This document shows, one piece after another, positions 1 to 6,636 of a stretch of DNA of 9,495 nucleotides; within the stretch, counting starts at the first letter, position 1, and every line of letters begins with the position of its first letter. Location of the stretch: contig CANDLP010000060.1 in NCBI GenBank assembly GCA_947385505.1, positions 1 through 9,495 on the forward strand, given 5' to 3'. The notes below the pieces were generated by a model. The model had not been told where the DNA came from and did no database searches. It saw only the letters and a list, made by a program, of their open reading frames with translations. The translations under genes and the position numbers were made by a program. This DNA comes from an uncultured Clostridia bacterium. GTDB lineage: Bacteria > Bacillota > Clostridia > Oscillospirales > Ruminococcaceae.

Positions 1-44
1 CACGTCCGTGCACACTCTTTCCCTACACGACGCTCTTCCGATCT
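1..44 (+). other. Illumina P5/TruSeq adapter with i5 index (artefact)
   Basis: Positions 12-44 match, base for base from memory, the 33-nt TruSeq read-1 adapter ending in CGACGCTCTTCCGATCT. The bases before it fit the rest of a P5 oligo: CAC at 1-3 would be the end of the flow-cell part (...TACAC), and GTCCGTGC at 4-11 would be an 8-nt i5 index. A 10-nt index starting at position 2 fits equally well. This is synthetic sequence left on the contig end by untrimmed read-through of a short insert. It should be removed, and no biology should be read from positions 1-44. Confidence 0.97.
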
Positions 45-87
45 AACATAATAATACAAAAAAACTTTTAGCGAGAAAATGTTGTTT

Positions 88-117
88 TTGTGTTATTATT
101 TTTGTGATTGCTATATT
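88..117 (+). promoter_or_regulatory. possible promoter of the pilMN operon
   Basis: There is an extended -10 element, TGCTATATT (TG at 109-110, hexamer TATATT at 112-117), preceded at 18 bp by a weak -35, TTGTGT (88-93). The flanks are strongly A+T-rich. The predicted start near 124 would leave a leader of only about 18 nt, just enough for the ribosome site at 126-133. Because the contig ends at 45, transcription arriving from upstream pilus genes cannot be excluded. This is a motif reading only. Confidence 0.3.
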
Positions 118-141
118 TAAAAAACGAAAGGAACAATACAT

Positions 142-1650
142 ATGCTGTCACTTGACTTTACCGACCATCATATCAAGATCGTCCGCGGATCGCTTATGGG
201 GAGCAAAATAAGGGTTATTCAGGTCGAAACCCTCAGTCTTCCCACCGGACTTATTGAAAACGGTTTTATAGTTGACGTTCCCATGCTCGCCGGCGAGCTT
301 CTGGACTTTTTTACCACCAATGACATAAAGGAAAAGGATATGATCGCCGAAATAGGATCAAGCCTTATCCTTAATAAAGAGCTTATACTCCCCCGCCCAA
401 AAAAGCTTAAGAATTCATTTGTAGTGGAGACAATGATCAAAAGCAATATGAATCTTAACGCCGACTACAATATATCCTTTAATATAGTTGAGGAGCTTGA
501 GGACGAGAACAAAAACCCCATGATAAGGGTACTCGCCACCGCCGTTCCCCAGCGGTTGGTGGAAGGCTACATAAGGCTTTTTTCACAGCTTGGCCTTTCA
601 CTAAAAGCGCTTTACGTCAGCACAAGCTGTATCACCCGCATGGTTGAGAGCAGTCAGAAGCTTGTCAACCAGATGCCCTTAATGATGGTACAGATAGAAT
701 ATGACTTTATAAGCATCAATCTTTACGACGACGGAAGACTTTCCTTCTCCCGCCGCGTATCCATTGACGCCGACGAGATAAACGGAGATTCCGACGCTTT
801 GGTGCAGGCGGTTTATGACAACGTTTACCGTATGATACAGTTCCTTAACAGTCGCCCCAACGCCAAGCCCTTAAAGGAAATAAGCTTCTACGGCCAGATT
901 CCCGATCTTATTCTCCTTACCAACGCAATGTCCTCCTTTAACACCTCAAGCCATGCGCTGAATGCGCCCGGAAACATAGTTTCCTTCTGTGAATTTGACT
1001 TTGCCCAGTATGCGAACGCGGTTTCCGCTTATTTTAAGCCCAAGCGCGACTATGACCGCATAGACCTGCTTAAATCAAGCTCCGTAAAGGAAAAAAAGTC
1101 CACCGGTTTTTACGGGTTTATTCTTGTGGGGAGCATTTTAGCTTCCGCCGCCGTAGTTGCGGGAACTTACTACCTGTTCAACACCGAAAATAAAAACCTT
1201 ATTTCTCAGAGGGACGTAGTGGAAGCCGAGATAAACGCTCCGGACGTTCAGGAGAGACTGTCCGTCCTCAACGAAAAGATAAGCAAATTGTCGGGCATTG
1301 CCCAGTACGGGGACAATATAAAGCTGGCGAAGGAATTGTTTGATTTTCAGCCCGCTATGGTAAGCGATATAAAGGCAAAGCTTGAAGAACCGCTTCTTGA
1401 AGGAATGACGATTACGGACAGCGTCAGAATCGACGGCTACAACGTATCCGCGGCATTTACCGCCGACGCGGACAACAAGCCTTCCGAATATGTAAAGGCT
1501 CTTGTGGATCAGGGATATTTTGAAAATATCGCCTATAACGGTTATGAAGGAACAGCGGAGGATCCGGAAAACGAAGATTCCCCCATAACCTACAAATTCA
1601 GCCTTACAATGCTTTTGAAGGGAGGCAACGGATATGAAATTAAGCAATAA
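142..1650 (+). CDS. pilMN: PilM-PilN fusion, T4P inner-membrane platform protein
   Basis: One 502-residue protein joins what are two proteins in most T4P systems. Residues 1-300 resemble the actin-like cytoplasmic PilM, with the LPTGLIENGFIVD segment at 33-45. RIDLLKS at 306-312 occupies the place of the PilN INLLP motif that docks into PilM. One membrane span lies at about 321-347. A helical, probably coiled-coil segment (about 350-386) and a C-terminal ferredoxin-like region (about 415-494) follow, as in PilN. The N-terminal half would be cytoplasmic, next to PilB/PilT, and the C-terminal half outside the membrane, pairing with PilO. The actin-fold phosphate loops are eroded: LDFTDHH (4-10) and VQIEYD (183-188) lack the usual Asp-Gly pattern, so ATP binding is doubtful. 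The start is supported by GAAAGGAA at 126-133, 8 nt upstream. Such fusions are known in Clostridioides difficile. The fusion assignment is firm; loss of nucleotide binding is inference. Confidence 0.88.
   Translation: MLSLDFTDHHIKIVRGSLMGSKIRVIQVETLSLPTGLIENGFIVDVPMLAGELLDFFTTNDIKEKDMIAEIGSSLILNKELILPRPKKLKNSFVVETMIKSNMNLNADYNISFNIVEELEDENKNPMIRVLATAVPQRLVEGYIRLFSQLGLSLKALYVSTSCITRMVESSQKLVNQMPLMMVQIEYDFISINLYDDGRLSFSRRVSIDADEINGDSDALVQAVYDNVYRMIQFLNSRPNAKPLKEISFYGQIPDLILLTNAMSSFNTSSHALNAPGNIVSFCEFDFAQYANAVSAYFKPKRDYDRIDLLKSSSVKEKKSTGFYGFILVGSILASAAVVAGTYYLFNTENKNLISQRDVVEAEINAPDVQERLSVLNEKISKLSGIAQYGDNIKLAKELFDFQPAMVSDIKAKLEEPLLEGMTITDSVRIDGYNVSAAFTADADNKPSEYVKALVDQGYFENIAYNGYEGTAEDPENEDSPITYKFSLTMLLKGGNGYEIKQ
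1621..1625 (+). promoter_or_regulatory. ribosome binding site of pilO inside pilMN
   Basis: GGAGG lies 8 nt before the pilO ATG at 1634 and within the last codons of pilMN. It fixes the pilO start and shows that the two genes are translationally coupled by a 17-base overlap. Confidence 0.85.
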
Positions 1651-2569
1651 GGAAAAGGGGATTTTAGCGGTTTTTTTAGCCATAGTTATTATGGCTGTGG
1701 GAGCATTTATGCTGGTTGTCCCCGAATACCAGAAAATAGACGGGAACAAGGCGAGTCTTGAAGACGCGAAAGTCCGCCGCGATCAGCTTTACAACAACCT
1801 GACAAGGGAATCCACAATAGATCAGGAGCTTAAGGACGCTCTGGAAGCGGCAAAGGAGTATTCCCGCTATTTCTATGACGATATGACCACCTATCAGGCG
1901 GACGAAACGTTCAGAGAGATACTTAAAAACGGCGGCATATCCACCGATTCTTTAAGAATCGGCGAATTCACCACTTCCACTTTATCTTTGAGCACTTTTG
2001 TAAAGACTTTCGTAACCTATCCCCTTAAAGAATACTCCGGCTATCAGGAAACCGCAGACTCGGTCTTGAACCAATACGAGCTTAACTATGACGAAAACGG
2101 GAATATTATAGAGGACGAAGCTTTTATGGCAATTTATGAGGAGCTTTCCTCAAAGCTTCTCAAAGACCTTAAGCGGCTTCAGCTTTCGGCGGAGAACCAG
2201 ACTATCGGTTCCATAACCGCCGACTTTAGCGTGACCTGCACCAGACAGCAGTATCTTGATTTCCTTGATTACGTTCACGCTCTCGAACGCGCCACATACA
2301 TTCACAGCGCCGAGATAAACTACACAAAAGCGTCGGTATCCGCCGAAACGGAAGCCCCCGTTATTGCTCCTATCATGGACGAAAACGGGAACCCGATTCC
2401 GGTTCAGCCCGCTGCGCCTAATCCCGATGATAATATTGTAAAAGATACGGACGAATCAACTTACAGTATAACTATGACCCTTTACTGCGTAAAGGAGCTT
2501 CAAACAGAAGATGAAGCGGAAACCGACGGAGCGGAACAGTCGGAGCAGACCGAAGCCCCCGCGGCGTAA
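1634..2569 (+). CDS. pilO: PilO-like T4P inner-membrane platform protein
   Basis: This 311-residue protein has PilO architecture: a short cytoplasmic N-terminus (MKLSNKEKG), one membrane span at about 9-29, a charged helical/coiled-coil segment at about 35-78, and an alpha/beta region. The last part (about 191-235, then 274-289, STYSITMTLYCVKELQ) fits the ferredoxin-like PilO fold. The two strands are separated by a Pro/Asp-rich insert (about 238-272), and the end is a very acidic Glu/Ala/Thr tail (290-311). Length is above that of typical proteobacterial PilO (about 200 residues). PilO pairs with the PilN part of the preceding protein and transmits force or position from the PilM/ATPase side to the pilus. 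It overlaps pilMN by 17 bases and has its own ribosome site at 1621-1625. The identity rests on position and topology more than on a sharp sequence motif. Confidence 0.8.
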   Translation: MKLSNKEKGILAVFLAIVIMAVGAFMLVVPEYQKIDGNKASLEDAKVRRDQLYNNLTRESTIDQELKDALEAAKEYSRYFYDDMTTYQADETFREILKNGGISTDSLRIGEFTTSTLSLSTFVKTFVTYPLKEYSGYQETADSVLNQYELNYDENGNIIEDEAFMAIYEELSSKLLKDLKRLQLSAENQTIGSITADFSVTCTRQQYLDFLDYVHALERATYIHSAEINYTKASVSAETEAPVIAPIMDENGNPIPVQPAAPNPDDNIVKDTDESTYSITMTLYCVKELQTEDEAETDGAEQSEQTEAPAA

Positions 2570-2583
2570 ACAAAACATTGGAG

Positions 2584-2621
2584 AAAATCCCGCAAATGCG
2601 GCAAAATCCGCCTGTGTGCGG
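2584..2621 (+). repeat. imperfect tandem repeat forming two small hairpins
   Basis: Two units beginning AAAATCC and ending TGCGG lie head to tail (2584-2601 and 2603-2621). Each contains its own inverted repeat: CCGCA-AA-TGCGG at 2590-2601 and CCGC-CTGTGT-GCGG at 2608-2621. They fill the 67-base gap between pilO and the large pilin gene, ending just before its ribosome site at 2623-2629. There is no T-run, so this is not a standard terminator. A role in mRNA processing or in setting the relative expression of platform and pilin genes is possible but unproven. Confidence 0.5.
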
Positions 2622-2636
2622 TGAAAGGACGGCATA

Positions 2637-4802
2637 ATGATGAAAAGACTGCTGGATAAAAAGGGAAGTGTGCTTTTCCTTGTTGTGGTTGTGATGTCGA
2701 TACTGATTATTGCGGCGTCGGCTACTTTCTATGTTGTTAATAATCAGAGAAGCTCGGTTAATGTCAGGTATAGCAGTGAGCAGAGTTATCAGACGGCGGT
2801 GTCGGTTAGTGATACGGTGTCGAAGTATATTGACGGGTACCTTAAAGCAATTTCTCTGAGCGGGAAGGAACTTAACGAATATTCCGATACGCTTATTGGA
2901 AAAATGGTAGATTTGCCTGAGGGTGGCACTTCCGATATTACCAGTAATATTGATTTTTCAAATATTGATATGGGAAAAGCAACGGTGAGTATTACCAAAA
3001 AAAGCGAAACCCATCCTACTGATAACCCGAAAAATACTGTTCATAAATTTGAAATTTCCACAAAGTCGGATTATAATGGTGAAACTGTAACCGTAACGGA
3101 AGTAATGGAAATTGTAACAGGACCCGCTAAGTATTTTACAAGATTTTTGACAAGCACAGGGAACGATCCTCGTGACGCTATCATAGGTGCATATAAAATT
3201 TTATCCGACGCATATTTTGAAAATGATTATACAGTGCTTGGAGTCAACGGGCAGATGGCAGTTAACGATTCTATTTTTTCAAGCGGAACACTTGTTGATG
3301 AAGGAATAGGATACAATAACGCAAAATTTACAAGCATGATTGTAGCGGAAAATTACTTTATTACTACCACTTCAGGCGGTGGCGGTGGTTCTGATTATAC
3401 ATCAAATTTTGCTATAAACGAAGCATATATAGGTGGAGATTTTTATAATGGCATATTAAATCAGGGAAAATCGGGAAAGAGAATATTATCGGATAAGGTT
3501 TGTGTTTTAGGCGATTATTACGGATATAATTCATCTGTCGAAAGCGGCACCAAAATGTATATTAACGGAGACTGTCATATTTATGACTGCAGTACCTCCG
3601 GTTCAACATTCTATATTAATGGAAATTTATATCTCCATAGCGAATGGAATAACGGCACATATAATGTAGCAGGTGATATTATATTGGATAATAATTTAGG
3701 AAATGGTGTTTATAACTGCGGCGGCGCTTTGCAGTCTAATGGTTATACAAATTATGCTTCTGTTAACGAAGGCGCCGCAATAGGAAATCCGTTTGATGAT
3801 GATGAAGTATCAAAAACTTCTATAAAGGTAAGCTCGGAAACTTCAAGACAAAAATATCGTAAATGGGATGCTGAAAAGCATTTTGACAATAAGGGAATTA
3901 CTGCTGAAATAGACCTTAATGATTCAGTGTACAGGGTAAAAAATGCCGAGGGAAATTATACCGGTGAAGTTTATGTTGAAATAAATCAGGATTGTACTGT
4001 TTATCCTGCAACAAGCGGGTGGAATGACGGAAAATATCATACTATTGTTGTTGATGCCGGCAATATTGTAACGGATAAGGAGCCTATGTATATTAAGCTT
4101 ATGCCGTCTTCCGGAGATGGAGATACCTTTGCATTTTCCACTAACGGAGTCGGTGAAGCGTCGGGAACTTTTAATCTTTTAATTAAAGGCGAAAGACCGG
4201 TTGTGTTTGTTGTTCCGGAGAATGTAAATTTTGTAATGAATTCGATGTCGTTCATTGGTCATGTGGACGTCGCTTCTTATCTCACCGGAAAAACCGAAGA
4301 TGAACTTATTAAAGAGCCATCGATAGCAAAAACTAACTTTTGTAAAGATAATATAGAAAATGATCCAAAGGTTATCGGACTAACTACATCTTCCAAATGG
4401 CACGCCGGTCAGCCTGATGAAGTTGAATCTACAATTCTGAACATTGGCGGCTCGGCTCATAACAATATTTTTTTGGTAACTTCCGGTGATGATAATGAGT
4501 TCCTCTTCAACGGTGAAAGTTGTGTCTTCGGTTATGTGTATGCTCCTGACGCTTATTTAAAAACGTCCGGTACAAGCGGAAGATGTTTGGCTTTTCTTGG
4601 CGGAATGATTGTAGGAAGCTATGCTTATAATAATGGTCAAGCAGTACTTGTTTTTACAACTCCATACGATTACAAAGGTCAATATACAAACTCGACAATA
4701 CAATCTCCTTCTGACATTGTCAAAGAATTGATTGCAAAATCAAATGGTGTAACCGGTGACGCGGCAACTTTGCAAAAGTTTGAGTCATTAGGGTATAAAT
4801 AA
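2637..4802 (+). CDS. giant PilX/GspK-like minor pilin with beta-solenoid body
   Basis: A 721-residue protein with a prepilin-like start: basic MMKRLLDKKG, then the hydrophobic helix SVLFLVVVVMSILIIAASAT (11-30). Cleavage by PilD would fall after Gly10. The fifth mature residue is Leu, not Glu, as in GspK-type tip pseudopilins. SSEQSYQTAVSVSDTV (46-61) resembles the PilX N-terminal region. After a GGGGG linker (247-251), residues 263-368 hold about six glycine-centred repeats of 16-25 residues (for example YINGDCHIY, YINGNLYLH), suggesting a right-handed beta-solenoid. A second such zone near 628-662 (FGYVYAPDAYLKTSG, then FLGGMIVGSY) resembles C-terminal beta-helix parts of Gram-positive PilX-like proteins. 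Two ATGs lie at 2637 and 2640; GAAAGGA (2623-2629) serves either. Most of the gene is A+T-rich (about 30% G+C in blocks sampled at 3181 and 4321) against about 50% in pilMN. A surface or tip adhesin role is inference. No enzyme motif was recognised. Confidence 0.75.
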   Translation: MMKRLLDKKGSVLFLVVVVMSILIIAASATFYVVNNQRSSVNVRYSSEQSYQTAVSVSDTVSKYIDGYLKAISLSGKELNEYSDTLIGKMVDLPEGGTSDITSNIDFSNIDMGKATVSITKKSETHPTDNPKNTVHKFEISTKSDYNGETVTVTEVMEIVTGPAKYFTRFLTSTGNDPRDAIIGAYKILSDAYFENDYTVLGVNGQMAVNDSIFSSGTLVDEGIGYNNAKFTSMIVAENYFITTTSGGGGGSDYTSNFAINEAYIGGDFYNGILNQGKSGKRILSDKVCVLGDYYGYNSSVESGTKMYINGDCHIYDCSTSGSTFYINGNLYLHSEWNNGTYNVAGDIILDNNLGNGVYNCGGALQSNGYTNYASVNEGAAIGNPFDDDEVSKTSIKVSSETSRQKYRKWDAEKHFDNKGITAEIDLNDSVYRVKNAEGNYTGEVYVEINQDCTVYPATSGWNDGKYHTIVVDAGNIVTDKEPMYIKLMPSSGDGDTFAFSTNGVGEASGTFNLLIKGERPVVFVVPENVNFVMNSMSFIGHVDVASYLTGKTEDELIKEPSIAKTNFCKDNIENDPKVIGLTTSSKWHAGQPDEVESTILNIGGSAHNNIFLVTSGDDNEFLFNGESCVFGYVYAPDAYLKTSGTSGRCLAFLGGMIVGSYAYNNGQAVLVFTTPYDYKGQYTNSTIQSPSDIVKELIAKSNGVTGDAATLQKFESLGYK
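3423..3740 (+). other. beta-solenoid-like repeat region in the giant pilin
   Basis: Protein-level repeats with the pattern aromatic/aliphatic-x-x-Gly-Asp/Asn-x-Tyr/Ile occur at residues 263 (AYIGGDFYNG), 288 (VCVLGDYYGY), 307 (MYINGDCHIY), 325 (FYINGNLYLH), 342 (YNVAGDIILD) and 358 (VYNCGGALQS). The spacing falls from 25 to 16 residues. The DNA itself is not repetitive, so the units are old or selected for protein fold rather than freshly duplicated. A solenoid of short strands is the simplest reading. Confidence 0.55.
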
Positions 4803-4819
4803 AGCAAGGAGTGATTTAA

Positions 4820-5596
4820 ATGAAGGTCATAAAGAATAAAAAAGGCTTTACGCTTGTTGAATGTATAGTAGCTATGGCGGTGCTTGCGATAATGTCACTT
4901 CTTCTTATGTCTATTCTTACAATTACAATTAACGCAAGGAACAGTAATCAAAAGATTGAAAAAGATATTGACAGGCAAGTTGATTTAATAGTCGGCAATG
5001 GCGCGGAATCAATTGCTTATACATCGCAAATAGTTTTTAATTGTCCTGACGGTGCGGGGGTGTTCACAGAAGCGATACCCGCCAACGGCACCGACGATAT
5101 TAAAGCTGAAAAGCATTACGATTCCGATGCCGACGCCGCTATCGGTGCCATAAAATACGATTTTTCAAACTACAAAAAATTTCAGGAGATAAAAAACGGC
5201 GGCGGTACTACAAATCCACCGCCTGCGTCAGGTAACGGAAAGATATACGGAGCGGAGTCGAGTTCGATTCAAATAAATGAAAATGTTGACAACAACGCAG
5301 GCGAGAAAAAGGTAACGTGGACAGTTAATTATAGTTCGGCAAAACCCGGCGCAAATGAAATATCGGTAAAGATTATTCTTCCTTCGGGCTGGCATGACGT
5401 TTCATTCGGCGGCACCAGCGCAGGAAAAATGCTTATGATAGACGATAATACGGTCAGAATAGAATCGGGCGACGCGTCTGTTAATGCGGCGATAACCTTC
5501 TATATATCCGATGATAATTATACTGCCTACGGTAGCCTTGATAAATATTTCAATAACGGAACGGGAACAGGCAATACTATTACCGTCAGCCTGTAA
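4820..5596 (+). CDS. type IV minor pilin, PilV/GspI-like
   Basis: This 258-residue prepilin has a clear class III signal: MKVIKNKKG followed by FTLVECIVAMAVLAIMSLLL. PilD would cut after Gly9; mature Phe1 and Glu5 (Phe10 and Glu14 here) are both present. The VAMAVLAIMS pattern is closest to the PilV/GspI group, expected in the tip complex with GspJ- and GspK-like partners. The body continues as an N-terminal helix to about residue 60. A Gly/Thr/Pro linker, GGGTTNPPPASGNG (127-140), then leads to a separate all-beta domain (about 148-258) that may be Ig-like. Such an added distal domain is more than a standard minor pilin needs and could bind a surface or ligand. Base composition changes near 5040 (residue 73), from about 30-37% to about 50-60% G+C. 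The start is fixed by AAGGAG at 4806-4811, 8 nt upstream. The gap to the previous gene is 17 bases, so the two are cotranscribed. Confidence 0.88.
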   Translation: MKVIKNKKGFTLVECIVAMAVLAIMSLLLMSILTITINARNSNQKIEKDIDRQVDLIVGNGAESIAYTSQIVFNCPDGAGVFTEAIPANGTDDIKAEKHYDSDADAAIGAIKYDFSNYKKFQEIKNGGGTTNPPPASGNGKIYGAESSSIQINENVDNNAGEKKVTWTVNYSSAKPGANEISVKIILPSGWHDVSFGGTSAGKMLMIDDNTVRIESGDASVNAAITFYISDDNYTAYGSLDKYFNNGTGTGNTITVSL

Positions 5597-5613
5597 TTGC
5601 AAGGAGCGCGGAT

Positions 5614-6564
5614 ATGAAAATATTTTATAAACGTATTTTAAACAAAAAAGGTTTGACGCTTGTTGAAATACTGGTTGTACTTATAGTCGCGTCGGTTCTG
5701 CTTCTTTGCGCTACGGGAATGCTTGCGCCCGTTAATAATCTGCTCAATTCCGTAAAAGGAAATGCGCATATGGACGCAATGTGCAATACAGCTAACGAAT
5801 ATATAAGGGGAATGGTTGAAAAAGCTTCTAAAATAAGTATTATGCCTTTTCCTCACGCTACTGAAACCGCATACGCCTTGCCAAGCGACCCTAAAATTGA
5901 CGCATTGAATAACCAGTTTAACGATTATAGAAACGCTTTAAATGCTGGAGAGGAAATCAGAGCGTTTGCGGTTATGAATAATTATCCCGGTGATTTTCGT
6001 CTTTATGATTTCGGAACAATTTGTAAAGTAAATGAATCTGATGGCACCAAAACCAATATTAGTGACTTAAATTGGGGCTTACCTGCTACGGATATGCAGA
6101 CGTTTGCAGATTTGCTTAGTGAACGTGACGGTGGCGGCGAAGACAAGGGAGGAAAAAACTGGAACGATTTTCATAAATTTGACGCTTTTAACGATGATTT
6201 TTACAGTAACGGCGCTCCCGGCGGAGCAGGATACAGTTATCAAGTGGCTTTTGAAACAAAAACATCGGGCGGTGATACTTATCTTACAATTCATAGTCAG
6301 ATGTTTAAAAGAACCGGGCAAGATGAGTGCGATCACCGGGATGGCGGCAGACCTGTTTTTAAAAAATACGACTCTTTTGAACCGTCAAATCAGATAAAAA
6401 GTCTTTCTTTCAGACTGCTTAACGGAAAGGCAAGCTATGACAATACCAGCGACATCAACTCAATAAGCGCAGACGGTACAACAATTGAATTGGTAACAGA
6501 CGCTGACGGTAGATTAACTCAGGACGGTTTAGTTATTTTATATGTAGTCAGGACAGATTTATAA
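5614..6564 (+). CDS. type IV minor pilin, PilW/GspJ-like
   Basis: This 316-residue prepilin has the class III signal MKIFYKRILNKKG followed by LTLVEILVVLIVASVLLLCA. Cleavage is expected after Gly13, with Leu replacing the usual mature Phe1 and Glu18 as the conserved Glu5. Size and the LTLVEILVVLIVASVLL core place it with the PilW/GspJ-like class, which partners GspI- and GspK-like pilins in the tip. The soluble part has an acidic Gly/Asp/Asn stretch at about 170-206 (RDGGGEDKGGKNWNDF and following) and four cysteines outside or near the helix (32, 57, 137, 239). It ends in hydrophobic strands (LVILYVVRTDL). No known binding domain was recognised. AAGGAG at 5601-5606, 7 nt before the ATG, supports the start. 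The gap to the previous pilin gene is 17 bases. It is the last gene of the forward pilin operon, followed by the terminator-like repeat at 6584. Exact subclass is tentative. Confidence 0.85.
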   Translation: MKIFYKRILNKKGLTLVEILVVLIVASVLLLCATGMLAPVNNLLNSVKGNAHMDAMCNTANEYIRGMVEKASKISIMPFPHATETAYALPSDPKIDALNNQFNDYRNALNAGEEIRAFAVMNNYPGDFRLYDFGTICKVNESDGTKTNISDLNWGLPATDMQTFADLLSERDGGGEDKGGKNWNDFHKFDAFNDDFYSNGAPGGAGYSYQVAFETKTSGGDTYLTIHSQMFKRTGQDECDHRDGGRPVFKKYDSFEPSNQIKSLSFRLLNGKASYDNTSDINSISADGTTIELVTDADGRLTQDGLVILYVVRTDL

Positions 6565-6583
6565 TTTTGTATCAGTATATCTA

Positions 6584-6632
6584 AACAGCAAAAAACGGAG
6601 GCTAAAAACCTCCGTTAAGCTGTTATTTTAAA
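6584..6632. terminator. bidirectional intrinsic terminator between convergent operons
   Basis: The core is a perfect 8-bp stem, AACGGAGG (6594-6601) with CCTCCGTT (6609-6616), and a 7-nt A-rich loop. A flanking second stem, AACAGC (6584-6589) with GCTGTT (6619-6624), encloses it. Read on the minus strand, the core stem runs straight into TTTTTT then GCTG, a classical terminator for pilD. Read on the plus strand, the outer stem runs into ATTTTA, giving a weaker stop for the pilin operon. It sits between the stop codons at 6564 and 6637. Confidence 0.85.
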
Positions 6633-6636
6633 TCAA

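Noticed and set aside
45..141. c-di-GMP riboswitch before pilMN, as in some clostridial pilus operons
   Set aside because: Only 97 genomic bases remain before the gene, they are A+T-rich, and no conserved riboswitch core or stems were seen. One could exist beyond the contig end.
1138..1749. 203-codon open frame on the minus strand across the pilMN/pilO junction
   Set aside because: It is antisense to two well-supported genes with ribosome sites, has no recognisable domain, and is best explained as a codon-bias shadow.
3375..3389. Gly5 coding run (GGC/GGT repeats) as a phase-variation tract
   Set aside because: The run is five codons of a 3-base period with mixed third bases. Slippage would change glycine number, not reading frame, so a linker is the simpler reading.
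6104..6397. 97-codon forward frame inside the PilW/GspJ-like gene
   Set aside because: It is an out-of-frame overlap of a gene whose frame carries the class III signal and runs to a terminator; no ribosome site or domain supports it.
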